The notes: a model not told the origin generated them from the letters alone. DNA of 64,000 nucleotides from Nocardia vaccinii NBRC 15922 (GCF_001613305.1 NZ_BDCC01000065.1:1-64000); one strand, 5' to 3'; positions 1 to 8,661 are shown, numbered from the stretch's first letter. Translations and numbers: made by a program.

Positions 1-77
1 TTAGGGTAGCCGAATCCCGCTTGAATCGTCAGCGTTCCCCAGCAAAATCGCTGTTCAGTACTGGTCCCATCCTTATA

Positions 78-133
78 GTGCCCTCCCCGGGGCACGTACC
101 TGCGACACCGTTTGCGCAGGTCAACGCGATTCG
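78..133 (-). pseudogene. Relic of the small gene at 6808-6996
   Basis: On the minus strand this stretch still encodes SQVRAPGRA, identical to part of the small protein at 6808-6996. The differences there are synonymous (ccg/ccc for Pro, ggg/ggc for Gly). Just upstream it reads NRVDLRK against KRAELRK in the other copy, after which one base is missing, so the frame breaks. A stop (taa) follows two codons after the conserved block. I read it as a decayed paralogue; the protein's function is unknown. No other gene is visible in positions 1-245. Confidence 0.45.
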
Positions 134-245
134 TTACGTCGCAGGCCCAAATCAGCTCATGCCGCCATGGTTTCGTCGGAGACTCGTCGCTGCCGGTGTC
201 GTGAAGAAATGACTATGCCGCCGGGGACCACAGCGCGTGCGGCAG

Positions 246-836
246 TCACGATTGTTGCTCTTCTCGAGGGATTACGCGGAAACGCAGATGTGTGGCGTTG
301 CGGCCTTCGAGTCTGCGGATCAACTCCAGTTCGATGTGGTCATGGCCGGTCGGCTCGAACAGCCGCCGTCCGTCACCCAGCAGTACGGGAACGAGGTGCA
401 GTTCGAGTTCATCGAGCTGGCCCGCCGCCAGCAGAGCCCGTGCCGCACCCGCGCCGTGGACCAGCACGGCTCGATCTCCCGCTGCTTCTCGGGCCTCGTC
501 GGCACACGCGTCGACGTCGGTGTAGTACTTCGCGCTGCCCGGCGGCTCGTCGGCCGGGTCGACGACGTGGGTGAGCACGTGGATCGGCACGCCGTCGTGA
601 TGGTCGCCGTTCCATCGCTTGGCCAGCTCGAACGTGCGGCGTCCGGATATCACGGCTCCGGTGGACGCGGCCTCGGCGTACACCTGCCCGTTGATCCCCT
701 CGGACATCCGGTCGTCGAGCCAATCGAACAGCCGCCATCCGCCGCGGCCGAGTTCCTGGCCCGGCCGGTCGTCCGGCCCGGTGATGTACCCGTCGACCGA
801 CATGGACATGTACAGCCGCACTGGTGTTCTACTCAT
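246..836 (-). CDS. Dihydrofolate reductase-like (RibD C-terminal domain) protein
   Basis: 196 residues, one domain of the RibD C-terminal/DHFR-like fold. Visible are the N-terminal strand RLYMSMSVDGYITGPDD, a central SGRRTFE segment typical of the nucleotide-binding part, and a C-terminal LVPVLLGDGRRLFE segment. Members are NADPH-dependent reductases; most stand-alone actinobacterial copies have no assigned substrate. The ATG at 834-836 overlaps the last eight bases of the upstream glyoxalase-fold gene, so the two are probably translated together. It is not expected to be the housekeeping folate enzyme, which is shorter and has a different active-site pattern. Confidence 0.85.
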   Translation of the reverse strand: MSRTPVRLYMSMSVDGYITGPDDRPGQELGRGGWRLFDWLDDRMSEGINGQVYAEAASTGAVISGRRTFELAKRWNGDHHDGVPIHVLTHVVDPADEPPGSAKYYTDVDACADEAREAAGDRAVLVHGAGAARALLAAGQLDELELHLVPVLLGDGRRLFEPTGHDHIELELIRRLEGRNATHLRFRVIPREEQQS

Positions 837-1254
837 CTTCGAGCCCCTTTTCCGGCCAATCGGCGGCGGTCATGCCGGCGGTGTGGCCCGCGGGCCACTG
901 GACGAGTTCGATCCGGCGACCGTCCGGGTCGGCGATGAACGTCGTCTTCATGCCGTCATCGCTTTCCTGCCCTGGGACGACCGGCTGGATCCCGTGCCCG
1001 GCCAGGACCTCGAGCGCGTCGGCCATCGACTCGACCTGCACGACGAAATGACTCACGTCGGAACCGCGGTCGACCGGATTGCCGTCGTGCACCAGCTCGA
1101 CGGTGACGAATTCGTCCTCGGGGAGCTTCAGCATGGTCAGATGCCCGATCGGCGTCTCGGGCACGCTGCCGACGACCTCGTAACCGACAGCCGAGTAGAA
1201 CGTCAGCGACCGCTCGAGATCGGCCACCCGCAATCCGACATGCAACGTTCTCAT
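829..1254 (-). CDS. VOC (glyoxalase/bleomycin-resistance) family protein
   Basis: 141 residues. The chosen ATG (1252-1254) gives MRTLHVGLRV and has GGAGG at good spacing upstream; a longer frame to 1380 has no such support. The first beta-alpha-beta-beta-beta unit starts at HVGLRVADLERSLTFY, and the second ends with TTFIADPDGRRIELVQW, which holds the usual metal-ligand Glu near the end. The pattern resembles lactoylglutathione lyase-like proteins, but the substrate cannot be read from sequence. It overlaps the downstream reductase gene and probably forms a two-gene operon with it. Confidence 0.85.
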   Translation of the reverse strand: MRTLHVGLRVADLERSLTFYSAVGYEVVGSVPETPIGHLTMLKLPEDEFVTVELVHDGNPVDRGSDVSHFVVQVESMADALEVLAGHGIQPVVPGQESDDGMKTTFIADPDGRRIELVQWPAGHTAGMTAADWPEKGLEDE

Positions 1255-1509
1255 ACCCGTACCTCCATGTGTCCGTTGTGCTGGATATGACCGGCCGTGC
1301 CGGTCGAACTCATCGGTGACACGACAACTCCACATCCACGGACATCCGGCTCGTCGCAAGCCCAGCCTTCGGTACATCAAACGGGATTCACTCCCGCATC
1401 ATGTGTCATGGCAATTGAAGAAGAAGGCCATGTCAGCCGCCGCTCAATCCGGCGTGGAAGCCTTGGAGAACAGGGACAAGAAGCGCAAGTAGACGTACTC
1501 CTGTGCGGC

Positions 1510-1543
1510 ATCGGAGCTCAGCCCTCATGGGCTCAGCTCCGAT
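1510..1543. other. Strong hairpin-forming inverted repeat in a 650-bp intergenic region
   Basis: Arms of 15 bases (ATCGGAGCTCAGCCC and its complement, one mismatch) flank a TCAT loop. It lies between the divergent VOC gene (start 1254) and desaturase (start 1902). It could be a transcription terminator, a regulator site or the remains of a mobile repeat. I see no convincing gene in the remainder of 1255-1901. Confidence 0.5.
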
Positions 1544-1901
1544 ATTTGGTAGTTCACGACGATCGGCGGGCCTGGCGGATTCGCAGCACGATCGCGCCGC
1601 CTGCATGCCGGAAGCATCCGGACGGCGCACAATCATCGGTGTTTCCGGATGTTTTGCGCCGCAGTCGATCTCGCGTGTCGACCGCTCCGCACCCGGCCCG
1701 TCGAGGCTGGTCTGCGTGTGCGCTTGTTATCACATCGCAGCCCGAACCCATGTCATACCAAGGTATTACGTCGAACGAGAATCCGGCCGATAGCTTCGAA
1801 TCATCACCTCCGGACCGACGCACCGAGCAGTTCACTCAGCCTCCGGTCGGCATTCAGGACGGCCGAATGTGGCATCTACGACCCAGCTCTCAGGAAGATC
1901 T

Positions 1902-2969
1902 ATGACGACACCAGCTTTGGTTCCAGAGTCGTTTCCACGATCAGCGCGGCGCGGCGCCGACGGTGATTACGCCCGTCTGTTGCGCCGGATCTCCGACGCG
2001 GGACTGATGGCCCGGCGTCCCCTCTACTACACGGTCCGGCTCAGCCTCGTCGGGATCGCGTTCGCGGCCGGCTGGGCAGCGTTCGTCCTCGTCGGTGACT
2101 CGTGGTGGACGCTCATGGTTGCGGCGTTCATGGCCGTGGCGTGCGCTCAGGTCGCCCTGGTCATGCATGATGTCGCGCACCGCCAAGTCTTCCGGCTGCG
2201 GCGGCCGACGGAGGTCGTGGGCCGACTCGTCGGCAACGCCGGCATCGGTCTGGCGTACGGCTGGTGGCAGGACAAGCACACCCGGCATCACGCCAACCCG
2301 AACCACGAGGAACTCGACCCCGATGTCACACCCGACGTTCTCCTCTGGTCACAACGGCAAGCACGGGCCAGCCGTGGCGTGGCTCATCTCATCGGGAGGG
2401 CGCAGGCATTCCTGTTCTTTCCCCTGCTGATGCTGTTGGGCCTGAACCTCCATCTGTCCGGCGTCCGTGCGCTGGCAAGCCGATCGGTCAAGCACCGCGG
2501 ACTGGAAGGCGCGCTGCTGTTCGGCCACTTCGCCGCCTACCTGGCCGCACTGTTCGCCGTTCTGCCCGCCGACAAAGCGTTCGCGTTCCTCGCTGTCCAC
2601 CAAGCGCTGTTCGGCCTGTACATGGGCTGCATCTTCGCCCCCAACCACAAGGGCATGCCGACACTGACCGGAGACGACCGCCCCGACTACCTACGCCGAC
2701 AAGTGCTGACCTCCCGCAACGTGCGAGGCGGCGTGCTGACCGACATCGCCCTCGGCGGACTCAACTATCAGATCGAACACCACCTGTTCCCGAGCATGCC
2801 GACACCGAACCTGCGTCACGCCCACCTGATCGTCCGCGACTACTGCGCCGAAATCGGCGTGCCCTACCACGAGACCTGGCTGATCTCCTCATACCGCGAG
2901 GTACTGAAGCACCTGCACCACGTCGGCGCACCCCTGCGCACCACCGGCCCACAGCAGAACGCCGGATGA
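1902..2969 (+). CDS. Membrane fatty acid desaturase
   Basis: 355 residues from an ATG preceded by AGGAAG; a GTG at 1869 is a weaker alternative. All three histidine boxes of the di-iron desaturases are present: HDVAH (near residue 85), HTRHH (near 129) and QIEHH (near 290). Hydrophobic segments sit before box 1 and between boxes 2 and 3, as expected for an integral membrane enzyme. The QxxHH third box matches front-end/linoleoyl-CoA type desaturases, including the mycobacterial DesA3 group, but there is no fused cytochrome b5 domain, so a separate electron donor is needed. Regiospecificity cannot be assigned. No reductase gene is adjacent. The 315 bases downstream (2970-3284) hold no recognisable gene. 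Confidence 0.9.
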   Translation: MTTPALVPESFPRSARRGADGDYARLLRRISDAGLMARRPLYYTVRLSLVGIAFAAGWAAFVLVGDSWWTLMVAAFMAVACAQVALVMHDVAHRQVFRLRRPTEVVGRLVGNAGIGLAYGWWQDKHTRHHANPNHEELDPDVTPDVLLWSQRQARASRGVAHLIGRAQAFLFFPLLMLLGLNLHLSGVRALASRSVKHRGLEGALLFGHFAAYLAALFAVLPADKAFAFLAVHQALFGLYMGCIFAPNHKGMPTLTGDDRPDYLRRQVLTSRNVRGGVLTDIALGGLNYQIEHHLFPSMPTPNLRHAHLIVRDYCAEIGVPYHETWLISSYREVLKHLHHVGAPLRTTGPQQNAG

Positions 2970-3284
2970 AAGTTCCCGCACCACAACGCGTCTCACGCCT
3001 GCAGCCCGTTCAACCCGGCATCCAGCATGTCGGACAATGAGCACCTCCCCGGGGACCGATGGTCACTGGTCGACACCGTTGAGTGGGTCGCGGCCAGTAG
3101 CCACCGACGATCTCACCGACAGCGACGTCGGTGTCACTGTCTTTCCAACCCTCGCTGATGATCTCGTACGACAACCGCTGGAGGTGTGCCGGCCCCTCGA
3201 CCGACTACGCGGCGTTCTCGATGACGTTGGACAACTGCGGCAGGCCCGCTGCTGACCTTCAACCGTCCGCGGGACCATCGCCCT

Positions 3285-4343
3285 CTACTCGAGGTAATCC
3301 CGAAGCAACTGTGAGCGCGACGGGTGACGGAGCTTCGACATCGTCTTCGACTCGATCTGCCGGATCCGCTCCCGGGTGACGCCGTAGACCTTCCCGATAT
3401 CGTCGAGCGTTCGAGGCTGCCCATCACCCAAGCCGTAACGCAGGCGCATGACGCCAGCTTCACGCTCGCCGAGCGTATCGAGTACCGACCGCAACTGCTC
3501 CTGCAGCAGAGTGAACGCCACTTTCTCGACGGCCACGACAGCCTCGGAATCTTCGATGAAATCGCCGAACTGGCTCGCGCCCTCGTCACCGAGCGTCTGA
3601 TCCAACGAGATCGGCTCCCGTGCGATTAGCCGAACCTCGAGCACCTTCGCCGGGGTGAGACCCAATTCCGCGGCAAGCTCTTGGGGGGTCGCCTCGCGGC
3701 CCAGCTGCTGCAGCAGTTCACGCTCTACACGCCCGAGCTTGTTGATGATCTCCACCATGTGCACGGGGATTCGTATGGTGCGGGCCTGGTCGGCCATGGC
3801 GCGAGAAATCGCCTGGCGAATCCACCATGTGGCATAGGTCGAGAACTTGAATCCTCTGCTGTAGTCGAACTTTTCCACCGCCCGCACCAGACCCAGATTG
3901 CCCTCCTGGATCAGGTCGAGGAAGGCCATACCCAGCCCGGTGTACCGCTTGGCGATCGACACCACCAGCCGCAGGTTCGCCTCGAGCAGATGATCTTTGG
4001 CCGCGACGCCATCCTGTACGAGCCAGGTCAAGTCTCGGCGACGTGCGATCGTGAGACCCGCGGCCCCCTCGCATTCGACCTGCAGTTTCTGCACCGCATA
4101 CAGACCGACTTCGATCCGAACCGCGAGATCGACCTCCTCGGCCGCGGAGAGTAGCGGAACTCGCCCGATCTGCTTCAGATACGCCCGTGTCGAGTCCCCA
4201 CCGGCGGTGAACTCGGCTTCCTTGCGCGCCCGACGCAGCGCCGGAGACTCGTCCTCATCCCAGATGTCGTCCGCAGCATCATCCTGCTCCGTCAAGGTGC
4301 CAGTGGAATCTTGGTCATTTGTTTCGCCTGCGGTCGTTGCCAC
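3285..4343 (-). CDS. RNA polymerase sigma factor, RpoD family (group 2, SigB-like)
   Basis: 352 residues starting at GTG 4341-4343, chosen because GGAGAGG lies five bases upstream; upstream ATG 4373 lacks this. Region 1.2 (STRAYLKQIGRVPLLSAAEE), region 2 with the core-binding and -10 segments (LDLIQEGNLGLVRAVEKFDY, FSTYATWWIRQAI), region 3, and region 4 ending in GVTRERIRQIE are all intact. The short acidic N-terminus lacks the long extension of primary sigma factors, which points to a group 2 factor active in stress or stationary phase. No anti-sigma gene is adjacent, and the usual sigA/dtxR neighbours of mycobacterial sigB are absent. The sigma class is certain; the exact orthologue is not. 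Confidence 0.93.
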   Translation of the reverse strand: MATTAGETNDQDSTGTLTEQDDAADDIWDEDESPALRRARKEAEFTAGGDSTRAYLKQIGRVPLLSAAEEVDLAVRIEVGLYAVQKLQVECEGAAGLTIARRRDLTWLVQDGVAAKDHLLEANLRLVVSIAKRYTGLGMAFLDLIQEGNLGLVRAVEKFDYSRGFKFSTYATWWIRQAISRAMADQARTIRIPVHMVEIINKLGRVERELLQQLGREATPQELAAELGLTPAKVLEVRLIAREPISLDQTLGDEGASQFGDFIEDSEAVVAVEKVAFTLLQEQLRSVLDTLGEREAGVMRLRYGLGDGQPRTLDDIGKVYGVTRERIRQIESKTMSKLRHPSRSQLLRDYLE

Positions 4344-4816
4344 ATTCGCCTCTCCGAGAGATTCGGGCGGCATCGCGATTCGAGAAACAGGACCGCAGAG
4401 AGGCCTCGAGCGGCTCGGCAATCACCGGGACCAATAACCAGCGTACTGGTCAACAGACGAAGTGAGGCGACCACAGGCCCCAGCCCATACCCTTCCACTA
4501 CGCTTCGGAGCGATCTGCCATGTGATCACGTGCGGCGGGCGGTAGGGGCGATTCGGATTCGGGCCGACCCCGTACCGCTGGCTGTCGGGATGGTGGCGCC
4601 GCGAGCGGGTCACGTCCGCGCGTTGGGATCGAGGTCCGTCTGCGACAATCCGCGGCCGTACTCTGCTGGACGGACCCCGCTCCTGCCGGTCGCTGCGCGA
4701 CCGCTGACCGAAACACGATGTGCGGGATCGTCGGAGGTCATGGCATAGTAAGGACCGAGGACGGGCTCCTTACCAGAAATTGCCCGGCTCACTACAGAAA
4801 AGAAGTTGTTTACAGC
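4344..4816. other. Divergent intergenic region between sigma factor and cold-shock genes
   Basis: About 470 bases without a convincing gene. Open frames here lack ribosome sites and have irregular codon use. The right part is AT-richer (around 4770-4816, with AAAGAAGTTGTTTACAGC just before the csp ATG) and presumably holds the csp promoter and a 5' untranslated leader, as is usual for cold-shock genes. I could not place -35/-10 boxes with confidence. Confidence 0.4.
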
Positions 4817-5020
4817 ATGACTCAAGGCAGTGTGAAGTGGTTCAACGGTGAAAAGGGCTTCGGTTTCATCGCTCAAGACGGAGGCGGACCGGACGTCTTC
4901 GTGCATTACTCGGCCGTGAGCGGCTCGGGTTACAAATCCCTCGATGAGGGTCAGCGTGTCGAGTTCTCCGTGGAGCAGGGCCAGAAGGGCCCCCAAGCAG
5001 TGGACGTCCGCGTGATCTGA
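4817..5020 (+). CDS. Cold-shock protein, CspA family
   Basis: 67 residues, one OB-fold domain. Both nucleic acid-binding motifs are present: GSVKWFNGEKGFGFI (RNP1 within KGFGFI) and DVFVHYSAV (RNP2 VFVHY). The ATG giving MTQGSVKWF matches the family N-terminus; the frame extends upstream to 4718, but those residues are not part of the family. The product binds single-stranded RNA/DNA as an RNA chaperone in the cytoplasm. It is monocistronic, with a strong terminator right after it. Confidence 0.95.
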   Translation: MTQGSVKWFNGEKGFGFIAQDGGGPDVFVHYSAVSGSGYKSLDEGQRVEFSVEQGQKGPQAVDVRVI

Positions 5021-5040
5021 TTCATCCCGAGTTCGTGAAG

Positions 5041-5074
5041 AGCTTCGCACCCTACCAGGGCGCGAAGCTTTTTT
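5041..5074 (+). terminator. Rho-independent terminator of the cold-shock gene
   Basis: A perfect 8-bp stem, AGCTTCGC (5041-5048) with GCGAAGCT (5062-5069), is followed by a run of T. It begins 21 bases after the csp stop codon. It is the only classic stem-plus-T-tract terminator I found in the window. Confidence 0.9.
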
Positions 5075-5274
5075 GTTGGCGGCAACAGGCCTGACTCGGG
5101 CTTCATGCGACCTGGTCTTCGATGTCGCGCGGGTGAAGTCGGATTGGCTCAGCGAAATCCACACGGGCTCTTTGGCCTGGGGCGTTCGAATCCGTCTTGT
5201 CCCCATGACTACAGGCTATGGACCGCTCTCCCGACGCACGAGTTCTTGTTCCAGATGCCTGTCGAACGCACCGG

Positions 5275-6024
5275 TCATTCCACAACTTGCGCCCAGGCGG
5301 CCCGAACCGCAGCCAGCGCAGTCTCAGCCGTAATCACCAGCCGGGTCTGCCCGGCCAGTTGTGTATTCCAGTCGTCTTCGCCCGGTGCGTGATCGAACAA
5401 TTGCCGGCCCGGGAATCGGTTTGTCGGACCATATCTCCTGTACATTGCTCCCGCAGCGCCATCGATCGCACCGATGCCGCTCAAGGCCCAAAGGTCCCAG
5501 AGGTCACGTGATGCACGCCGGTCGTGCCATGTCACTGTCTTCCCTGCAGCAAAGGCCGGCAAAGTGGGAACGAACAGCTCGGCTGGCGGCACGTCGCTGT
5601 AACGTTGCTCGAGACCGCGGAGTTCGGTCGGCCACACTGTTCGCTCGCGTGCCGACAGCAACTGCATCTTGACGGACACACCGGACGCGGAGCGAAGGTT
5701 GGCGGCCCCCGTGTCCGAGACAGCGCTCAGCGACGGCGCCCATTCCAGCCGACCGTAGCTCCGCGCGACGGATCGTGGCAAAGCTGCGTCGAGTTCGGCG
5801 GCGAGTGCCGTTCGGTTGTCCAACGCAACCAGATCGATGTCTTCACTGAGCCTGCCGTTCACCAAATGTGTACGGGCAAGAGCGGTTCCACCGATGAAGT
5901 GCAACCGGTCACCGAACCCTCGGCTGATTGCTGCCAGCAGATGGGAGATCAGATGGTCGCGCTCGACCTGGTCCGGGGAGACTCCGAATTGAATTGCGAC
6001 ACTGTCACGTTCGTCGATGCTCAT
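5275..6024 (-). CDS. abiEii: AbiEii/AbiGii-type nucleotidyltransferase toxin
   Basis: 249 residues. The nucleotidyltransferase signature is visible near the N-terminus: FIGGTAL, then RLSEDIDLVAL with the metal-binding Asp pair. The later segment DRRASRDLWDLWAL matches the conserved C-terminal part of AbiEii. Family members are type IV toxins that transfer nucleotides to tRNA and act in phage abortive infection. ATG 6022-6024 overlaps the antitoxin stop as ATGA, giving tight coupling; a TTG at 6036 is the alternative. The active site looks intact, so the toxin is probably functional. Confidence 0.88.
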   Translation of the reverse strand: MSIDERDSVAIQFGVSPDQVERDHLISHLLAAISRGFGDRLHFIGGTALARTHLVNGRLSEDIDLVALDNRTALAAELDAALPRSVARSYGRLEWAPSLSAVSDTGAANLRSASGVSVKMQLLSARERTVWPTELRGLEQRYSDVPPAELFVPTLPAFAAGKTVTWHDRRASRDLWDLWALSGIGAIDGAAGAMYRRYGPTNRFPGRQLFDHAPGEDDWNTQLAGQTRLVITAETALAAVRAAWAQVVE

Positions 6025-6662
6025 GCTCCGACCCAATTTTCCGCACGTCGAAGCGCCACACCCAGACGTTGATCAGTAGCGAGTTGTGCGAGTCTCTCCG
6101 AATCACACCGGCGGTAGAGCGTCTCGATCGCCGAACGAACCTCCGCTTCGGCATTGCCCAATTCCGGGCGCCGGGCAAGATCGAGCACCGTCTGTTCCGG
6201 GGTAGAGACCAGCGCCGGCCCCAGTGAGGTTTCGATACGCTCGGCGTCGAGAGCGTCGGTATCTCGGCGGACGAACCGAACCCGTGCCGATCGGTCGGTC
6301 AGTGCGATCGGCCGATGCTGACTCGGAACCGCGACAACCGCAGTCGTCAATGCACGAGGTATGGCTCCCAGCAGGCGGGCCGCGCTGATGCCCATGACGA
6401 CGACCTGATCCGCACCGAAAATCGACGACGCGATACCCGCGGCCGCCGCCTCGAGACCGGGCAGCCAGGTCCGGCCGACATAGTCCGGCGGGACGATGAT
6501 GTAGTAACCGTGAGCGATGCGGTGCAGCAGGCCCCGATCGGCGAGCCGCGCGACCTCGGGCCGCGGTTGGGCGTAGATGTCGGCCAAGTCCTGGGGCCGC
6601 ACAGTTCGAAGCGGCGCCCGCCAGAGCTCACTGGGCAGCGATGCACTTCGACGCTCAGCCAC
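6021..6662 (-). CDS. abiEi: AbiEi-type antitoxin / transcriptional repressor
   Basis: 213 residues from GTG 6662 (GGGAGG eight bases upstream); GTG 6668 is also possible but too close to that site. The N-terminal winged-helix part (LADIYAQPRPEVARLADRGL, then HRIAHGYYII) and the C-terminal AbiEi domain (TSLGPALVSTPEQTVLDLARRP) fit the family. In characterised AbiE systems this protein neutralises the toxin and represses its own operon by binding inverted repeats. A matching inverted repeat lies directly upstream at 6682-6718. It is the first gene of the two-gene operon. Confidence 0.87.
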   Translation of the reverse strand: MAERRSASLPSELWRAPLRTVRPQDLADIYAQPRPEVARLADRGLLHRIAHGYYIIVPPDYVGRTWLPGLEAAAAGIASSIFGADQVVVMGISAARLLGAIPRALTTAVVAVPSQHRPIALTDRSARVRFVRRDTDALDAERIETSLGPALVSTPEQTVLDLARRPELGNAEAEVRSAIETLYRRCDSERLAQLATDQRLGVALRRAENWVGA

Positions 6663-6681
6663 CAGCACCGCCTCCCAAAAC

Positions 6682-6718
6682 TATGCATATAGTTGGCTAT
6701 TACCCAACGAAATGCATA
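6682..6718 (-). promoter_or_regulatory. Predicted AbiEi operator (15-bp inverted repeat)
   Basis: Left arm TATGCATATAGTTGG (6682-6696) and right arm CCAACGAAATGCATA (6704-6718) match at 13 of 15 positions around a 7-base spacer. The region is far more AT-rich than its surroundings and ends 20 bases before the abiEi start, so a bound repressor would cover the promoter. The assignment rests on position and the known autoregulation of AbiE operons. Confidence 0.7.
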
Positions 6719-6807
6719 CTACCGCACACAACGGCCGCTGCCTTGTCCACCGCCTGGTCTTATCTGCGGCCCATGATAGTCAACGGACATGGCTCCATCG
6801 GCAGCGC

Positions 6808-6996
6808 TCAGACCGGGTACACCTCCACGGTGACCAGGCGTTTTCCGGTTGCCCATGTTTTGTGTGCCCTGCCGGGGGCACGTACCTGCGACAGATATTT
6901 TCGCAGCTCAGCGCGTTTTCCCAACACGCACAACACTTCCGCATCCCCGACGCGAAACCGAAACATGCAGGTCGGGCAGTTGCCCTGGTACGACAC
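6808..6996 (-). CDS. Small unknown protein (about 62 aa) with a relic copy at 78-133
   Basis: I do not recognise the family. From GTG 6996 it reads VSYQGNCPTC..., from ATG 6966 MFRFRVGD...; the start is uncertain and no good ribosome site is visible. The C-terminal half (RAELRKYLSQVRAPGRA, then TWATGKRLVTVEVYPV) looks like an alternating helix/strand fold. Coding status is supported by the second copy at 78-133, where the shared SQVRAPGRA differs only at synonymous sites. Codon use is lower in GC than in neighbouring genes, which suggests transfer. The rest of 6719-7528 holds no other gene I can support. Confidence 0.5.
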   Translation of the reverse strand: MSYQGNCPTCMFRFRVGDAEVLCVLGKRAELRKYLSQVRAPGRAHKTWATGKRLVTVEVYPV

Positions 6997-7528
6997 CCAA
7001 GGCAAACACGAAACGTGGGCAACCCTGCCTGTGACCGGCAATCAGGCCCCGCCGGCATGCGAGCATGCATGCCTACCTTTTCCAGAAGTGCGGCAAGCGC
7101 TTTCGTCTGCACAGCAGTAACACGCCCCCTCCGCACCACTGATATACCGAACCGCGAGAGACATCGTCAGCCCATCCCACACCACACCGGCATCTCGACC
7201 CACAGACGTCCTGAGCGGACCACCGCCCGATCCTGCTCGCACGTCGTGCGGTCGATGCGTTCGATATGTACGCTCGCATCGACAGGCCGTCGGGAGGGCG
7301 TGGCGAAGCTCTATTCGTGCTATCCAGCGGGGGACCTTGATCGAACGCCTCAATCATCTCGTCGTCGTGTTGCCGGGGATTCTGGGCCGACACGAAAGTA
7401 GCCATGGGACAACACGATAGGGGCCAGGCGCTGTGGTTGTGAGGGCTGCGATCACACGATTCGAGGCAATCGATCCCGAGAATGATACAGAGCAATATGA
7501 ATACAGAAAATAATGTACCGTTGTCGGT

Positions 7529-7858
7529 GTGGAGACCTTGCTGCACTACGACGCGCTGGCCCGGTTCGGGCACGCACTGTCGGACCCGACCCGGACCCGG
7601 ATCCTGTTGAGCTTGCGAGCCGGGCCCGGGTATCCGTCGGATCTGGCCGAGCAGATCGGGGTGTCCCGGCAGATCCTGTCCAATCACCTTGCCTGCCTTC
7701 GCGGTTGCGGTCTCGTCGTCGCGGTTCCGGAGGGGCGTCGCAGCCGCTACGAGCTCGCCGACCGGCGTATCGCCGCCGCGCTGGAGGATCTGCTCGGGCT
7801 GGTGCCGGCAGTGGATCCGGCGTGCTGCCCGGCCGCGGAGTCCGAGGGATGCTGCTGA
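7529..7858 (+). CDS. ArsR/SmtB-family metal-sensing repressor
   Basis: 109 residues from GTG 7529. The winged helix is clear: ALSDPTRTRILLSL, then the recognition helix region QIGVSRQILSNHLACLRGCGLV, then the wing GRRSRYEL. It has Cys in the recognition helix region (LACLRGCG) and a Cys-rich tail (PACCPAAESEGCC), as in CmtR-type Cd/Pb sensors. It overlaps the downstream cation transporter by one base (TGATG) and should repress that operon. TACA (7502-7505) and TGTA (7514-7517), eight bases apart in an AT-rich promoter segment just upstream, are a possible operator. Confidence 0.9.
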   Translation: METLLHYDALARFGHALSDPTRTRILLSLRAGPGYPSDLAEQIGVSRQILSNHLACLRGCGLVVAVPEGRRSRYELADRRIAAALEDLLGLVPAVDPACCPAAESEGCC

Positions 7859-8571
7859 TGTCGCAGTCGCTGGGTATGCCCGGGATTCCGTCGGCGATAG
7901 CGGTCGAGCCGTCGCCGCAGCGGCGGTTGCTGTTGGTGCGCCGGATCCGCTGGTTCGTCGCCGCGACGATCTCCTACAACGTGATCGAGGCGATCATCGC
8001 GCTCACCGAGGGTTCGCGGGCGTCCTCGATCGCGTTGATCGGGTTCGGGCTGGACTCGGTGATCGAGGTATCCTCCGCGGCAGCGGTCGCCTGGCAGTTC
8101 GCTGGATGTGACCCGGAAAAGCGCGAGAAGATCGCGTTGCGGATCATCGCGTTCTCGTTCTTCGCCCTCGCGCTCTACGTCAGCATCGACGCCATTCGGG
8201 GCCTACTCGGCCTCGGCGAGGCACGGCACTCGCCGATCGGAATCGGTTTGGCCGCAGCGAGTCTGGTGATCATGCCGATACTGTCGGCCGCGCAGCGCCG
8301 CGCCGGGCACGAACTCGGCTCCGCGACCGCGGTAGCCGATTCCAAGCAGACCTTGATCTGCACCTATCTGTCGGCGGTTCTGCTGGTCGGGTTGCTGCTC
8401 AACAGCCTGTTCGGCTGGTCGTGGGCCGACCCGATCGCCGCCCTGGTCATCGCCGTGCTCGCGGTCAAGGAAGGCACCAACGCCTGGCAAGGCGATACCT
8501 GCTGTCCTACCCCGACCGCCGCGGGGGCCGTGACCGGCGACAGTGGGCACGACTGCGACTGCTGCGACTGA
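7858..8571 (+). CDS. Cation diffusion facilitator-type metal efflux protein
   Basis: 237 residues, with ATG 7858 overlapping the ArsR stop; ATG 7849 is an alternative. There are about six hydrophobic segments. The CDF-type metal site residues are visible in IGFGLDSVIEVSS (GxDSxxE in helix 2) and in the helix around LGWSWADPIAAL-like SWADPIAALV (HD/D position of helix 5, here D). The C-terminus is Cys/His-rich (TCCPTP...GHDCDCCD), fitting thiophilic metals such as cadmium or lead. It lacks the usual long cytoplasmic C-terminal domain. It is the export partner of the ArsR gene. Confidence 0.85.
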   Translation: MSQSLGMPGIPSAIAVEPSPQRRLLLVRRIRWFVAATISYNVIEAIIALTEGSRASSIALIGFGLDSVIEVSSAAAVAWQFAGCDPEKREKIALRIIAFSFFALALYVSIDAIRGLLGLGEARHSPIGIGLAAASLVIMPILSAAQRRAGHELGSATAVADSKQTLICTYLSAVLLVGLLLNSLFGWSWADPIAALVIAVLAVKEGTNAWQGDTCCPTPTAAGAVTGDSGHDCDCCD

Positions 8572-8661
8572 GCACACGCGCTGCTGCGCCCCGTTCACGG
8601 CCGTTCCCCCTGGGAGGTACCCCAGTCGGCCTTGCGGTTGTCAGGTATCGACAATGAGAGC

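Noticed and set aside
2970..3284. A small gene downstream of the desaturase (ATG 3027 or 3037)
   Set aside because: Candidate frames change composition abruptly, lack ribosome sites and match no family I know.
78..6920. Structured RNA: paired hairpins (GTGCCC/GGGCAC and CTGCG/CGCAG) conserved in both copies of the repeat
   Set aside because: The differences between copies fall at synonymous codon positions of SQVRAPGRA rather than as paired compensatory changes, so a coding origin explains them better.
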